Of a DNA stretch of 13,887 bases, positions 1 to 6,562 are shown piece by piece. The notes under the pieces are model-generated. The model did not search any database. It worked only from the letters and a program-made list of their open reading frames with translations, and was not told where the DNA came from. Every line of letters starts with the position of its first letter. Position 1 is the stretch's first letter. Where the stretch lies: NCBI GenBank assembly GCA_030528765.1, contig JAUMYD010000032.1:1-13887 (forward strand). Reading direction: 5' to 3'. The position numbers and the translations under genes were made by a program. The DNA is from Bacillota bacterium (GTDB lineage: Bacteria; Bacillota; Dehalobacteriia; UBA4068).

Positions 1-6
1 ACTACG

Positions 7-702
7 ATGACTAAAGCAGAAAAGGCAGTCAAGCTGCGACACGAATTCAAGCACCAGATCAGCCTTTTGGAGGATCTGGTGCTTACGCAAAGATTGGAAA
101 AACTCTTTGCGCACGATAAAAACGCCGGCCCGGATGGAAGCTATCGGGTTTGCAGCCTCTATTACGATGGCCCAGGGGACAATGCGCTGCGGGAAAAGCT
201 GGATGGTGCAGACCGCCGGGAAAAATTCCGCCTCCGCTATTACGGAGAAGATTTTTCCTTCTTCCGCCTGGAGAAAAAATTCAAAATCAAAGGGCTCTGC
301 GGGAAACGCAGCGCAAGGCTCTGCCGTGAAGAGGTAGAACAGCTGCTTTCCGGGAATGAAGCTTTTCTTATGCAGAGAGAAGAACCCCTGCTGCAGGAAT
401 TTTACAGCAAGATCCGCGGGCAGCTGCTGCGGCCCAAAACCATTGTTTGCTATAATCGGGAGGCCTTCCTTTATAAGCCGGGAAATGTGCGTGTCACACT
501 GGATCGCAGAATCCGCAGCGGCCTGTATAGCCTGGATTTTCTGAACCCCCGGCTTCCCCTCCTCAAGGTAGCAGAGGAAATCTCCATTCTGGAGGTAAAA
601 TATGATTCCTTCCTGCCGGAATTGGTGCGTATGGCTGTGCAGATCCCCGGCCGGCAATCAATGGCCTGTTCCAAATATGCGCTCTGCCGGCGCTTCGATT
701 GA
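7..702 (+). CDS. VTC-domain protein (putative polyphosphate polymerase)
   Basis: This 231-residue protein looks like a stand-alone VTC catalytic domain, the fold that in yeast Vtc4 makes polyphosphate from ATP. Visible hallmarks are the N-terminal RHEFKH at about residues 11-16, the SLYYD block at 50-54, the basic REKFRLRYY stretch at 71-79, the LEKKFKIKG strand at 88-96, YNREAF near 149-154, and the acidic/basic pair in ILEVKYD near 194-200. SKY at 222-224 also fits. The basic and acidic residues would line the substrate tunnel. There is no signal peptide or membrane segment, so it should be cytoplasmic or attached to the membrane through a partner. Only six bases precede the ATG, so the ribosome-binding site and any earlier start cannot be seen. 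It is followed after 40 bases by the DUF4956 membrane protein and then CotH, a trio that often travels together in Clostridia. Polymer synthesis itself is inferred from family, not shown. Confidence 0.85.
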   Translation: MTKAEKAVKLRHEFKHQISLLEDLVLTQRLEKLFAHDKNAGPDGSYRVCSLYYDGPGDNALREKLDGADRREKFRLRYYGEDFSFFRLEKKFKIKGLCGKRSARLCREEVEQLLSGNEAFLMQREEPLLQEFYSKIRGQLLRPKTIVCYNREAFLYKPGNVRVTLDRRIRSGLYSLDFLNPRLPLLKVAEEISILEVKYDSFLPELVRMAVQIPGRQSMACSKYALCRRFD

Positions 703-742
703 GCTTTACCTATACAGTATTTCAAGATAAGGAGCGGATCCC

Positions 743-1414
743 ATGAGCTTTCAGGACATCTTCACTTCGAGCTTTCTGGAAAACGTAAGCAGCATCACCC
801 TGCTGGATATCGTGCTTTCTCTTTCTCTTTCTTTTTTGCTTGGACTTTTTATCTTCTTCATCTACAAAAAAACTTATAGTGGGATCATGTATTCCCCCAG
901 CTTCGGCCTGACACTGGTGGCACTCTCCCTGATCAGCACCATGCTGATCCTGACAGTCGTCAGCAATGTGGTCCTTTCTCTGGGTATGGTTGGCGCCCTT
1001 TCCATCGTGCGCTTCCGTACCGCCATCAAGGAACCAATGGATATTGCCTTTCTCTTCTGGTCTATCGCAGTGGGCATCGTTCTGGCGGCAGGCCTGCTCT
1101 TTCTGGCTGTGTTTGGCAGCATCTTCATCGGGCTTGTGCTACTGCTTTTCGCAAGAAGAAGAAGCGTAGATTCCCCCTATATTCTCCTGCTGCACTGCGA
1201 AAGCAGCGAGCAGGAGCAAGAGATCCGGGATTTCCTTCGCAGCCGGGTCAAAAAGCTGAGTCTGAAAAGCAAAAATCTGGATGCCAGCCATATCGAGCTG
1301 AATTTTGAAATACGCCTGCAGGAGGAAGACAGCAGCTTCGTCAATGCCCTGGCAGAGATGAAGGGTATCAGCCACGTTGCGTTGGTCTCCTACAACGGCG
1401 ATTATATGGGCTGA
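743..1414 (+). CDS. DUF4956 domain-containing membrane protein
   Basis: A 223-residue integral membrane protein of the DUF4956 family. The signature is the GALSIVRFRTAIKEP block at about residues 83-97 followed by DIAFLFWSIAVGI. Hydrophobic stretches at roughly 19-42, 54-80, 98-115 and 118-137 suggest four membrane helices, followed by RRR and a soluble tail of about 80 residues. The tail alternates strands and helices like the ACT-like or ferredoxin-like tails seen in related transporters. An AAGGAG ribosome-binding site sits 8 bases before the ATG. The gene lies between the VTC protein and CotH and nearly touches CotH. It probably provides the membrane part of whatever the two catalytic partners do, for example anchoring or moving a polymer across the membrane. 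That role is inference, because the family has no settled function. Confidence 0.85.
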   Translation: MSFQDIFTSSFLENVSSITLLDIVLSLSLSFLLGLFIFFIYKKTYSGIMYSPSFGLTLVALSLISTMLILTVVSNVVLSLGMVGALSIVRFRTAIKEPMDIAFLFWSIAVGIVLAAGLLFLAVFGSIFIGLVLLLFARRRSVDSPYILLLHCESSEQEQEIRDFLRSRVKKLSLKSKNLDASHIELNFEIRLQEEDSSFVNALAEMKGISHVALVSYNGDYMG

Positions 1415-1418
1415 TCCT

Positions 1419-2861
1419 ATGATACAGCACAAATATATCGATGGCATTTGTATTGCCGCAGCTCTGCTGGCTGCCCTGCTGGTGCTGCTCTTTTCCTTCG
1501 GGGAGCAGCTGGGGATCCAAAAGGCTTACCGTCTTCCCGCTTATGTGGAGCGGCTTTTCGATGACAGCCGGGTACACAGCATCAATCTTGAAATTAAGGA
1601 TCTGGCTGCCTTTTTGGAAAACGCAGAGGAGGAAGAGTATATTCCCTGCAACGTGGAGATCGATGGGGAGCTTTTTCAGCAGGTCGGGGTCCGGGCAAAG
1701 GGAAACAATTCCCTGCGGCTCAGCAAGGAATACGGCCTTTCCCGCCTCAGCCTGAAGCTGGAATTTGACCAATTCCAGCCCGGCGGCTCCTATTATGGGC
1801 TGGATAAATTCTCCCTGGATTCCTCCTTTCAGGACAACAGCTATCTGAAAAGCTATTTGGCCTATTCCATGATGGATTTCATGGCTGTTCCCAGCCCGCT
1901 CTGCAGCTTTGTCTGGCTGCAGATCAATGGAGAGGATTGGGGCCTCTTCCTGGCCGTTGAGGAGCCGGAGGAAGCCTTTGCCAGGCGCAATTTTGGCAGG
2001 GATCACGGCAGACTTTATAAACCGGATTACCGTTCCCTGCATGCAGAAAACGCAGACCTGGCCTTGAAATACATTGACGATGATCCTGCCAGCTACCCAA
2101 ATATCTTCGAAAATGCCAAGTTCAAAACAAGCCCGGAGGCCGAGCAGGCGCTGATCCGTGCCCTGAAAACGCTATCCACCGGTGAAGATCTGGAATCCGC
2201 CGTTGAGATCGATCAGGTCCTCCGCTATTTCGTGGTGCAGGTCTTCGTGATGAACTGGGACAGCTATCTGGGACCCACGGGACATAATTACTTTCTTTAC
2301 GAGGAAGAAGGGAAAATCAGCATCCTGCCCTGGGATTATAACCTGGCCTTTGGCACCTACGCTCTGGGGATGAGCAATCCCATCCGGGATCCGGAGATAC
2401 TTATCAATTATCCCATCAACACACCTGCAGAAGGCCAGGTGATGCTGAACAGACCTCTATATCACGAGCTGATGAAGCACGGGGAGTATTTTGCCAAATA
2501 CCACAGCTATTTTGCAGACTTCCTTCGGGACTACTTCGAAAGCGGCCGTTTTCAGCTGGAACTTCGGCAGACTGCCCAAATGATCGCGCCCTATGTAGAA
2601 AAAGATCCTACTGCCTATTGCAGCTACGAAGATCATCTCTTGGCAGTGGAGACGCTGGAAAGTGTCTGCCTCCTGCGGGCAGAAAGCATAAAAGGCCAGC
2701 TGCAGGGCGAAATTCCTGCCACGATCCGTGGGCAGCAGGAAGAAGCGGAAAAGCGCCTGCCTGTGGAGCTGAATCTGCGGGATCTGGGTGATTTCGCTGA
2801 TCTGGAAAACGCAAAGGAAAAGCAGGATGCTGCCCTGAAGCGGATACTGGAAAAAAAATAA
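1419..2861 (+). CDS. CotH-family protein kinase, membrane anchored
   Basis: A 480-residue protein with the CotH kinase fold. One N-terminal membrane helix (about residues 8-27, no lipobox) would place the catalytic domain outside the cell. Family motifs in order are RAKGNNS at about 92-98, the YYGLDKFSLD strand near 125-134, the substrate-lobe block with INGEDWGLFLAVEE at about 169-182, GRLYKPD near 197-203, NWDSYLGPTGHNYFLY at about 279-294, and LPWDYNLAFG at 303-312. Asp281 and Asp306 are the likely metal-binding or catalytic acids. Bacillus CotH phosphorylates spore-coat proteins; the substrate here is unknown. The ATG at 1419 is chosen over an upstream TTG in the same frame (1377) because it follows the DUF4956 stop by four bases, which suits translational coupling, and it starts just before the membrane helix. 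The long C-terminal tail is charged and helical. The operon ends at the terminator just downstream. Confidence 0.85.
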   Translation: MIQHKYIDGICIAAALLAALLVLLFSFGEQLGIQKAYRLPAYVERLFDDSRVHSINLEIKDLAAFLENAEEEEYIPCNVEIDGELFQQVGVRAKGNNSLRLSKEYGLSRLSLKLEFDQFQPGGSYYGLDKFSLDSSFQDNSYLKSYLAYSMMDFMAVPSPLCSFVWLQINGEDWGLFLAVEEPEEAFARRNFGRDHGRLYKPDYRSLHAENADLALKYIDDDPASYPNIFENAKFKTSPEAEQALIRALKTLSTGEDLESAVEIDQVLRYFVVQVFVMNWDSYLGPTGHNYFLYEEEGKISILPWDYNLAFGTYALGMSNPIRDPEILINYPINTPAEGQVMLNRPLYHELMKHGEYFAKYHSYFADFLRDYFESGRFQLELRQTAQMIAPYVEKDPTAYCSYEDHLLAVETLESVCLLRAESIKGQLQGEIPATIRGQQEEAEKRLPVELNLRDLGDFADLENAKEKQDAALKRILEKK

Positions 2862-2894
2862 GATAGAAATATATTTCACCCCCCTGCGGATCTG

Positions 2895-2932
2895 CCCTCT
2901 GGATGGCCAAGCGGCTATTCCAGGGGGTTTTT
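2895..2932 (+). terminator. Intrinsic terminator of the VTC-DUF4956-CotH operon
   Basis: The arms CCCTCTGGA (2895-2903) and TCCAGGGGG (2919-2927) pair over nine positions, with an inner GCC/GGC helix closing an AAGC loop. Five T residues follow directly (2928-2932). It lies 34 bases after the CotH stop codon. Confidence 0.85.
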
Positions 2933-3056
2933 CCTTGTTGGAGTGGAGCAAAAGCCCAATTGACACAAGGAAATTTTACAAAACATGAAGGAAAACAAGT
3001 GTATTATAAAGAATTAAAATAAAATCGACCAACTTGATTTAAAATTAAGATCAAAG

Positions 3057-3064
3057 AAAGGAGG
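3057..3064 (+). promoter_or_regulatory. Orphan Shine-Dalgarno sequence with no start codon
   Basis: AAAGGAGG is a perfect match to the anti-SD core, but no ATG, GTG or TTG follows within 5-15 bases. The next plausible ATG for the protease is 83 bases on. The intervening leader contains a 9-base inverted repeat, TTTTAACAA (3071-3079) with TTGTTAAAA (3110-3118). This is either the remnant of a lost start or a structured leader. Confidence 0.45.
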
Positions 3065-3147
3065 ATAGAATTTTAACAAAACATAGCCAGTTTCAGCCTT
3101 TATGATCACTTGTTAAAACCGAAAAAGCGGCTAACTATTATGATTTC

Positions 3148-3693
3148 ATGATCCACGAAAAGATGGGCAAATGCAGGACTCGTTTTGTTTTTTGCAGCTT
3201 TCTTCCTGCTCTTTTATAGCCCTCCTGCCCAAGCATATAATTTTTTAGGGTATGCATATTATGAAGCAGGTAATGTAAAGTACTATTGGAAATCTGGAAT
3301 AGATGTATCCATGAAAAACGCTTGGAGAACTGCCATAGAAGACTGGGAGGATTCCGGTCTGGTAGGTTTTTCTTCAGGTAGTGATGTGAAACTGGGATCA
3401 TATTATAACGCAAGGGATACCTCTTACGGCTGGATGGGCCCCTCTGGAAACTTAAGCCCAGACTGGAGTTGGGCCGGACACAATGGAGGCATGAATATGA
3501 AGGCTCTTTGAATGAAGCGATGTGTACCACATCGACCATCGCACGCAGTGCGGCAAACCATGAGCTGGGACATTTATTTGGCTTGGATCATGAATTCACA
3601 TGGGTAACAATCATGAACGTTTATCGGGATCGTTCTCAAGTCTATACCCCCACCGACTATGATTTCGATGCTGTTTATGAAGTATATTATTAA
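3148..3693 (+). pseudogene. Matrixin-like secreted zinc metalloprotease, frameshifted
   Basis: Two overlapping reading frames together spell one secreted metzincin-type protease. The second frame carries HELGHLFGLDH (codons 3559-3591), the HExxHxxGxxH zinc site of matrixins and relatives, and a plausible Met-turn, TIMNVY, about a dozen residues later. The first frame (open from 3152 to 3511) carries the N-terminal half. It reads a good signal peptide, with a basic start (STKRW), a hydrophobic core and PPAQA before the mature end, but has no suitable ATG. The ATG at 3148 is one base out of frame with it, and removing a single A would give MSTKRWANAG. A second shift of -1 is needed somewhere in 3409-3508 to join the halves; the expected join is near 3495-3508. 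A perfect AAAGGAGG at 3057-3064 has no start codon at usable distance. The nearest usable start in the first frame is a TTG at 3185, inside the signal peptide. The region is AT-richer than its neighbours. Sequencing error is possible, but two lesions and the orphan ribosome-binding site favour decay. Confidence 0.7.
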
Positions 3694-3707
3694 AGGAGGC
3701 AGCGAAA

Positions 3708-4475
3708 ATGTTCCGTAAAACATTCTTTATCACCCTGATCCTCGCTTCGTTGTGTCTACTTTGCCTGAGCGGCTGCACGCTGCCCCCTGCGGAGTCCCAG
3801 CTCCCCGCTGCGGAAAGCAATGTGGAAGCCCCTGTGGCATACATAGCGGCAGAAGAAGAAAGCCCGGAGGCTGCGGAAGAGGAAGAGATCATCCACTGGA
3901 GTCTTCATGTGGATTACCCCATGGGAAACAGCATCCGACTGATGAACAAGTCTGCTGATCTGGTATTTCTGGGCCGCTACATCAGTTACGAGCGCACAGA
4001 GAATACCCTAAAGGATCCGAAGGATGAATATGCCCTGAACCGCATCTACCGCTTCCAGATCGATCAGGTATTAAAAGGAGAGGAGGAACGGAAAGAGGTT
4101 GAAATCAGCATCCCCTATGAGCGCATGTATAATTTCGATGAGTATGAGGCTGTCCTGCAGGAAGCCTTTTACATCGAGCCGGAGCTGGAGCAAAGTTACA
4201 TTCTTTTCCTGAAAAAATCCCCCCGAGACAGATATTTCCCGGCGGTTGAGCCCTATATGGTCCTCATCGATGAAGAGGGCGTGGCACACATGCAGAGCAA
4301 CCTGCTGCTGCCGGAGGAAGAGAGAAGCGAGCTTTCCCGGGGCGTTTTCCGCTATGAGGATGGGAAGACCGTCACGGTGCAGACCAGCCGCCTGGAGGAG
4401 GAAGGCTTCACGGATAAGGTCAGTGGCCGGCATCTGGATGACATTCTGAAAGAATTCGGTGTGGAAGCGAAGTAA
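3708..4475 (+). CDS. Lipoprotein of unknown function, possible TIMP/NTR-like core
   Basis: A 255-residue exported lipoprotein. The N-terminus has MFRK, a hydrophobic core and a lipobox LSGC with the modified cysteine at residue 23. A low-complexity Pro/Glu/Ala linker (about 24-62) would act as a stalk. The rest is a soluble domain with the pattern SADLVFLGRYISY (82-94), YRFQIDQVLKG (114-124), VEISIPY (131-137) and YILFLKK (164-170). This strand order recalls the OB-like core of TIMP/NTR proteins, where a line such as 'ADLVFxGxV ... FxVxxVxKG ... YLVF' recurs; the similarity is by eye and unproven. An excellent AAAGGAGG site lies 8 bases before the ATG. The gene starts 14 bases after the protease pseudogene, so the two were probably co-transcribed. 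No known function is assigned. Confidence 0.8.
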   Translation: MFRKTFFITLILASLCLLCLSGCTLPPAESQLPAAESNVEAPVAYIAAEEESPEAAEEEEIIHWSLHVDYPMGNSIRLMNKSADLVFLGRYISYERTENTLKDPKDEYALNRIYRFQIDQVLKGEEERKEVEISIPYERMYNFDEYEAVLQEAFYIEPELEQSYILFLKKSPRDRYFPAVEPYMVLIDEEGVAHMQSNLLLPEEERSELSRGVFRYEDGKTVTVQTSRLEEEGFTDKVSGRHLDDILKEFGVEAK

Positions 4476-4510
4476 AACGAGCCTCCCATATCGCCGCTAA
4501 AATAGAAACG

Positions 4511-4545
4511 AGCCTGCGCTCCACAGGGACGCAGGCTTTGTTGTT
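4511..4545 (+). terminator. Intrinsic terminator after the lipoprotein gene
   Basis: AGCCTGCG (4511-4518) pairs with CGCAGGCT (4530-4537), and a T-rich tract (TTTGTTGTTT) follows. The hairpin sits inside a wider inverted repeat, GAGCCTCCC at 4479-4487 with GGGAGGCTC at 4551-4559, so the full RNA could fold as a nested structure. Confidence 0.75.
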
Positions 4546-4580
4546 TGCCGGGGAGGCTCTTCGGACTGGCAGCCTTCGGC

Positions 4581-4611
4581 AAAAGAAAAAGCACTTGCAT
4601 GAGCAAGTGCT
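4581..4611 (-). terminator. Intrinsic terminator of tRNA array 1 (bidirectional)
   Basis: GCACTTGC (4591-4598) and GCAAGTGC (4603-4610) form a perfect eight-base stem with a four-base loop. On the minus strand it is followed by TTTTTCTTTT, and it lies five bases beyond the tRNA-Gly CCA end. Six T residues on the plus strand mean it could also stop read-through from the lipoprotein side. Confidence 0.85.
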
Positions 4612-4615
4612 TTTT

Positions 4616-4690
4616 TGGAGCGGGCAAAGGGATTCGAACCCTCGACTTTCACCTTGGCAAGGTGACACTCTACCACTGAGTTATACCCGC
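4616..4690 (-). tRNA. tRNA-Gly (anticodon GCC), array 1
   Basis: The minus strand reads a full cloverleaf. The acceptor GCGGGTA pairs with TGCCCGC, the D-arm has CTCAGTGGTAGAG, the anticodon loop is TTGCCAA, the T-arm has GGTTCGAATCC, and the end is T plus an encoded CCA. It is the last gene of the Val-Asp-Gly array, and an identical copy lies at 6624-6698. Confidence 0.95.
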
Positions 4691-4694
4691 AAAA

Positions 4695-4771
4695 TGGCGA
4701 CGCAGAAGGGACTCGAACCCTCGACATCCAGCGTGACAGGCTGGCACTCTAACCGACTGAGCTACTGCGCC
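4695..4771 (-). tRNA. tRNA-Asp (anticodon GTC), array 1
   Basis: On the minus strand the acceptor GGCGCAG pairs with CTGCGTC (one G-U), the D-arm has GCTCAGTCGGTTAGAG, the anticodon stem is CCAGC/GCTGG with loop CTGTCAC, the T-arm has GGTTCGAGTCC, and CCA is encoded. It is four bases upstream of tRNA-Gly and identical to the copy at 6781-6857. Confidence 0.95.
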
Positions 4772-4774
4772 ATA

Positions 4775-4850
<76 letters not shown>

Positions 4851-4888
4851 GCAACGTTCGGAACCTTTTCGCTTCCAGCAACTCCTTT

Positions 4889-4917
4889 AGTATAACTTAC
4901 GGGAAGAAAAAAGTCAA
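4889..4917 (-). promoter_or_regulatory. Sigma-A type promoter of tRNA array 1
   Basis: On the minus strand, TTGACT (4917-4912), a 17-base spacer and TATACT (4894-4889) form a near-consensus promoter. The -10 box lies 38 bases before the 5' end of tRNA-Val, a normal distance for a processed tRNA leader. Confidence 0.85.
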
Positions 4918-4957
4918 TAAGTAATACGCTGAGATTTGAAACTTTTTTCAAGGCTTC

Positions 4958-5002
4958 ATAAAAATAAGCTGGACTGCCAAGAGCACAGAACAGCAGCCCA
5001 GC
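4958..5002 (-). terminator. Intrinsic terminator after the ybjQ-like gene
   Basis: In the minus-strand RNA, GCUGGGCUGC (5002-4993) pairs with GCAGUCCAGC (4977-4968) over ten positions with one G-U wobble, then TTATTTTTAT follows. It sits just after the stop of the YbjQ-family gene. Confidence 0.75.
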
Positions 5003-5008
5003 CACATT

Positions 5009-5320
5009 TTAAACAAATTTTACAGCCGTCCCATAGGCGATCACTTCGGCTGCACCCTGCATAATCGCAGAAGAAGCATAGCGGATATTTATCACCGCAT
5101 CCGCGCCCAGAGCCTCGGCCTCAAGCTCCATACGCTTGGTAGCCACGACCCGGGCCTCTTTCATCATCTCGTTGTAAGCCTTCAGCTCTCCACCAACCAA
5201 AGTTTTCATTCCCTGGGAAAAATCTTTGACAATATTTTTGCTCTGGACAGTGCTTCCCTGCACCAGACCAAGCATTTCAAATTCCTTCCCGGTGATATAA
5301 TCAGTATTGACCAAAATCAT
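5009..5320 (-). CDS. YbjQ/UPF0145 family heavy-metal-binding-domain protein
   Basis: A 103-residue cytoplasmic protein of the YbjQ (UPF0145) family. Typical traits are the short strand start MILVNTDYITGKEF, GLVQGSTVQSKNI, a central helix with ELKAYNEMMKEAR, and the C-terminal GADAVINIRYASS and AEVIAYGTAVKF blocks. Members form small oligomers, and annotation as metal-binding rests on fold rather than on proven function; no cysteine is present here. The ATG at 5320 is chosen over in-frame GTGs at 5332 and 5329 because the family normally begins at this strand. It follows the TAA of the upstream membrane protein by one base, and an AAGGAG lies 11 bases upstream. It is therefore translationally coupled to that gene. 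Confidence 0.85.
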   Translation of the reverse strand: MILVNTDYITGKEFEMLGLVQGSTVQSKNIVKDFSQGMKTLVGGELKAYNEMMKEARVVATKRMELEAEALGADAVINIRYASSAIMQGAAEVIAYGTAVKFV

Positions 5321-5321
5321 C

Positions 5322-5525
5322 TTACTCACCACTCCTTATCTCTTTTATTCGTTCATGGGAAAACCGAAGCAGGTTTACGCTCAGCAGCACCAAAATCAGG
5401 CCCGGAACAAGCTTCCAGAAGCCCCTTAGAATTGCAATCAAAAAGCCCAGAAAAAAAAGCCAGTACAAAAGCAAAAGCAAGGTAATGCAGATGGTTTCAA
5501 TTATTTTTTTATGATGCTGCTTCAT
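5322..5525 (-). CDS. Small two-helix membrane protein
   Basis: A 67-residue protein with the layout MKQHHKK, a hydrophobic helix (about 10-32), an arginine turn (RGFWK), a second helix (about 38-52) and a charged tail ending in RSGE. No family is recognised. It resembles the unnamed small hairpin membrane proteins found beside regulatory or stress genes. An AAGGTGG site lies about 8 bases before the ATG at 5525; a GTG at 5531 in the same frame is an alternative start. Its stop codon is one base from the YbjQ-family start, so the two proteins are probably made together and may interact. Confidence 0.65.
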   Translation of the reverse strand: MKQHHKKIIETICITLLLLLYWLFFLGFLIAILRGFWKLVPGLILVLLSVNLLRFSHERIKEIRSGE

Positions 5526-5550
5526 TGGCACCCCACCTTCAGTTGCTTCA

Positions 5551-5578
5551 ATTATAGCACAGGTGAAGAAAAAAACAA
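5551..5578 (-). promoter_or_regulatory. Probable promoter of the small membrane protein/ybjQ-like operon
   Basis: On the minus strand a perfect TATAAT (5556-5551) lies 16 bases after TTGTTT (5578-5573). The -35 box falls in the T-run of the preceding gene's terminator, so the two elements overlap. Confidence 0.55.
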
Positions 5579-5600
5579 GCTCCTTAAAGAAGCTTGTTTT
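5571..5600 (-). terminator. Intrinsic terminator of the GH25 gene
   Basis: AAAACAAGCT and AGCTTGTTTT (5572-5581 and 5590-5599) form a ten-base stem around a short loop. On the minus strand it runs into TTTTTTCTT. It lies about 30 bases beyond the lysozyme stop codon. Confidence 0.7.
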
Positions 5601-5630
5601 CTGGCAATGGGCTACATTTAGTGATGTTTG

Positions 5631-6413
5631 TTAGGGGTTTGAAGCCTCGTCAACAAGATTCTTATAAGTTCTGTTTTGCAAATAAGAGATGAATTCCTCA
5701 GCACTACCGTTAAAAACATTCAAATCAATATATTTCTCTTTACCATTATATCCATCCAGCTTGCCGCGATTCGTATACTGCCAAAATACCCATACTCGGT
5801 TATCCGTTAATTCCGGTTTTACAACCACGTTTCTTATCCAAATATCATATTCATTATAATCGTTTGACAAATACAATTCATAGGATTTTTCGGTGGCATA
5901 GATAATGGGCTTTTGACCGTAATGCGCTTCCAAAATGGCAAGCATTGCTTTTAACTGGAGTTCCACCGATTCCCTATCCGGGGGGGTTTTTTCTTTATCG
6001 CCGTAAAATTCCAAGTCTATGACCGGTGGCAACATACCTTCAAAGGGAGTAACCGTATTTATGAAATTTTCTGCCTGCGTTTGTCCGCTGCTGTCATAGC
6101 TAAAAAAATGATAAGCTCCCACAGCAAGCGAGGTTTTTTGCGCCTCCGAAAAATTGAAATTAAAGTTTTTATCTACAAATGAACTTCCTTCTGTGGCTTT
6201 AATGAACACAAAGGATATATTTTGCGAGGAAAGTACTTCCCAATCAATTTCTCCTTGATACGATGAAACATCGATTCCTTTTATATCATACCTTTCGGCA
6301 GAAAAACCGTTTAAAAGAATTATGCCGTTCCAAAGCAAAATAAAAACAGCGGTAAGAAGAACGAGCAGGAACAAAGCACCAATAATTGATATATTTAAAA
6401 TCTTCTTTTTCAA
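5631..6413 (-). CDS. GH25-family lysozyme, membrane anchored
   Basis: A 260-residue glycoside hydrolase family 25 protein, expected to cut the MurNAc-GlcNAc bond of peptidoglycan. After MKKK and one hydrophobic helix (about 9-30), the catalytic barrel begins with KGIDVSSYQGEIDW (45-58). It continues with FVFIKATEG (68-76), GAYHFFSYD (99-107), the PPVIDLE strand (129-135), IIYATEKSYE (170-179), VFWQY (209-213) and YIDLNVFNG (228-236). Asp48, Asp133 and Glu135 fit the catalytic acids. The helix lacks an obvious cleavage site, so a membrane-tethered enzyme facing the wall is likely. The start is a TTG, supported by AGAGGTG four to five bases upstream and the absence of any ATG before the helix. 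The gene is clearly AT-richer than its neighbours and lies between two tRNA arrays, which suggests acquisition. It has no holin or phage gene beside it. Confidence 0.88.
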   Translation of the reverse strand: MKKKILNISIIGALFLLVLLTAVFILLWNGIILLNGFSAERYDIKGIDVSSYQGEIDWEVLSSQNISFVFIKATEGSSFVDKNFNFNFSEAQKTSLAVGAYHFFSYDSSGQTQAENFINTVTPFEGMLPPVIDLEFYGDKEKTPPDRESVELQLKAMLAILEAHYGQKPIIYATEKSYELYLSNDYNEYDIWIRNVVVKPELTDNRVWVFWQYTNRGKLDGYNGKEKYIDLNVFNGSAEEFISYLQNRTYKNLVDEASNP

Positions 6414-6431
6414 ATAATCACCTCTTGTTAA

Positions 6432-6460
6432 ATTATACCGCCAGTCATTCCTTGAAGCAA
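6432..6460 (-). promoter_or_regulatory. Probable promoter of the GH25 gene
   Basis: On the minus strand TTGCTT (6460-6455), a 17-base spacer and a perfect TATAAT (6437-6432) precede the TTG start by about 18 bases, leaving a very short leader with the ribosome-binding site. The -35 box is poor. Confidence 0.55.
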
Positions 6461-6562
6461 GGTTTTCAAAGCAGTAGCAATTTCATAAGAGCTCAAGTCC
6501 TCTATGATAAAAATATATTTTTTGTACGTCCAAGCCAATAAGCGAAATTTTGCCTAGAAAAA

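Noticed and set aside
1377..1418. Earlier TTG start for CotH at 1377
   Set aside because: It would overlap the DUF4956 gene by 38 bases and add a non-family leader before the membrane helix.
1368..2042. 224-residue minus-strand frame opposite CotH
   Set aside because: It lies antisense to a well-supported gene, has no recognisable domain or ribosome-binding site, and fits a codon-bias shadow.
2960..2988. TTGACA at 2960-2965 as promoter of the protease unit
   Set aside because: No acceptable -10 box lies 16-18 bases downstream; the TATTAT at 3002 is too far away.
3436..3442. GGGCCCC in the X XXY YYZ slippery pattern as a programmed -1 frameshift in the protease gene
   Set aside because: The pattern fits formally and lies in the frame overlap, but it is not a favoured bacterial slip site. 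Slipping there would replace plausible protease sequence, and it would not explain the defect at the start codon.
3138..3539. 133-residue minus-strand frame opposite the protease remnant
   Set aside because: No family pattern. The plus strand there carries a signal peptide and leads into a zinc-protease motif, which is better evidence.
5631..6413. GH25 lysozyme as part of a prophage
   Set aside because: There is no holin, tail or integrase gene nearby, and the protein carries a membrane anchor unlike a typical endolysin.
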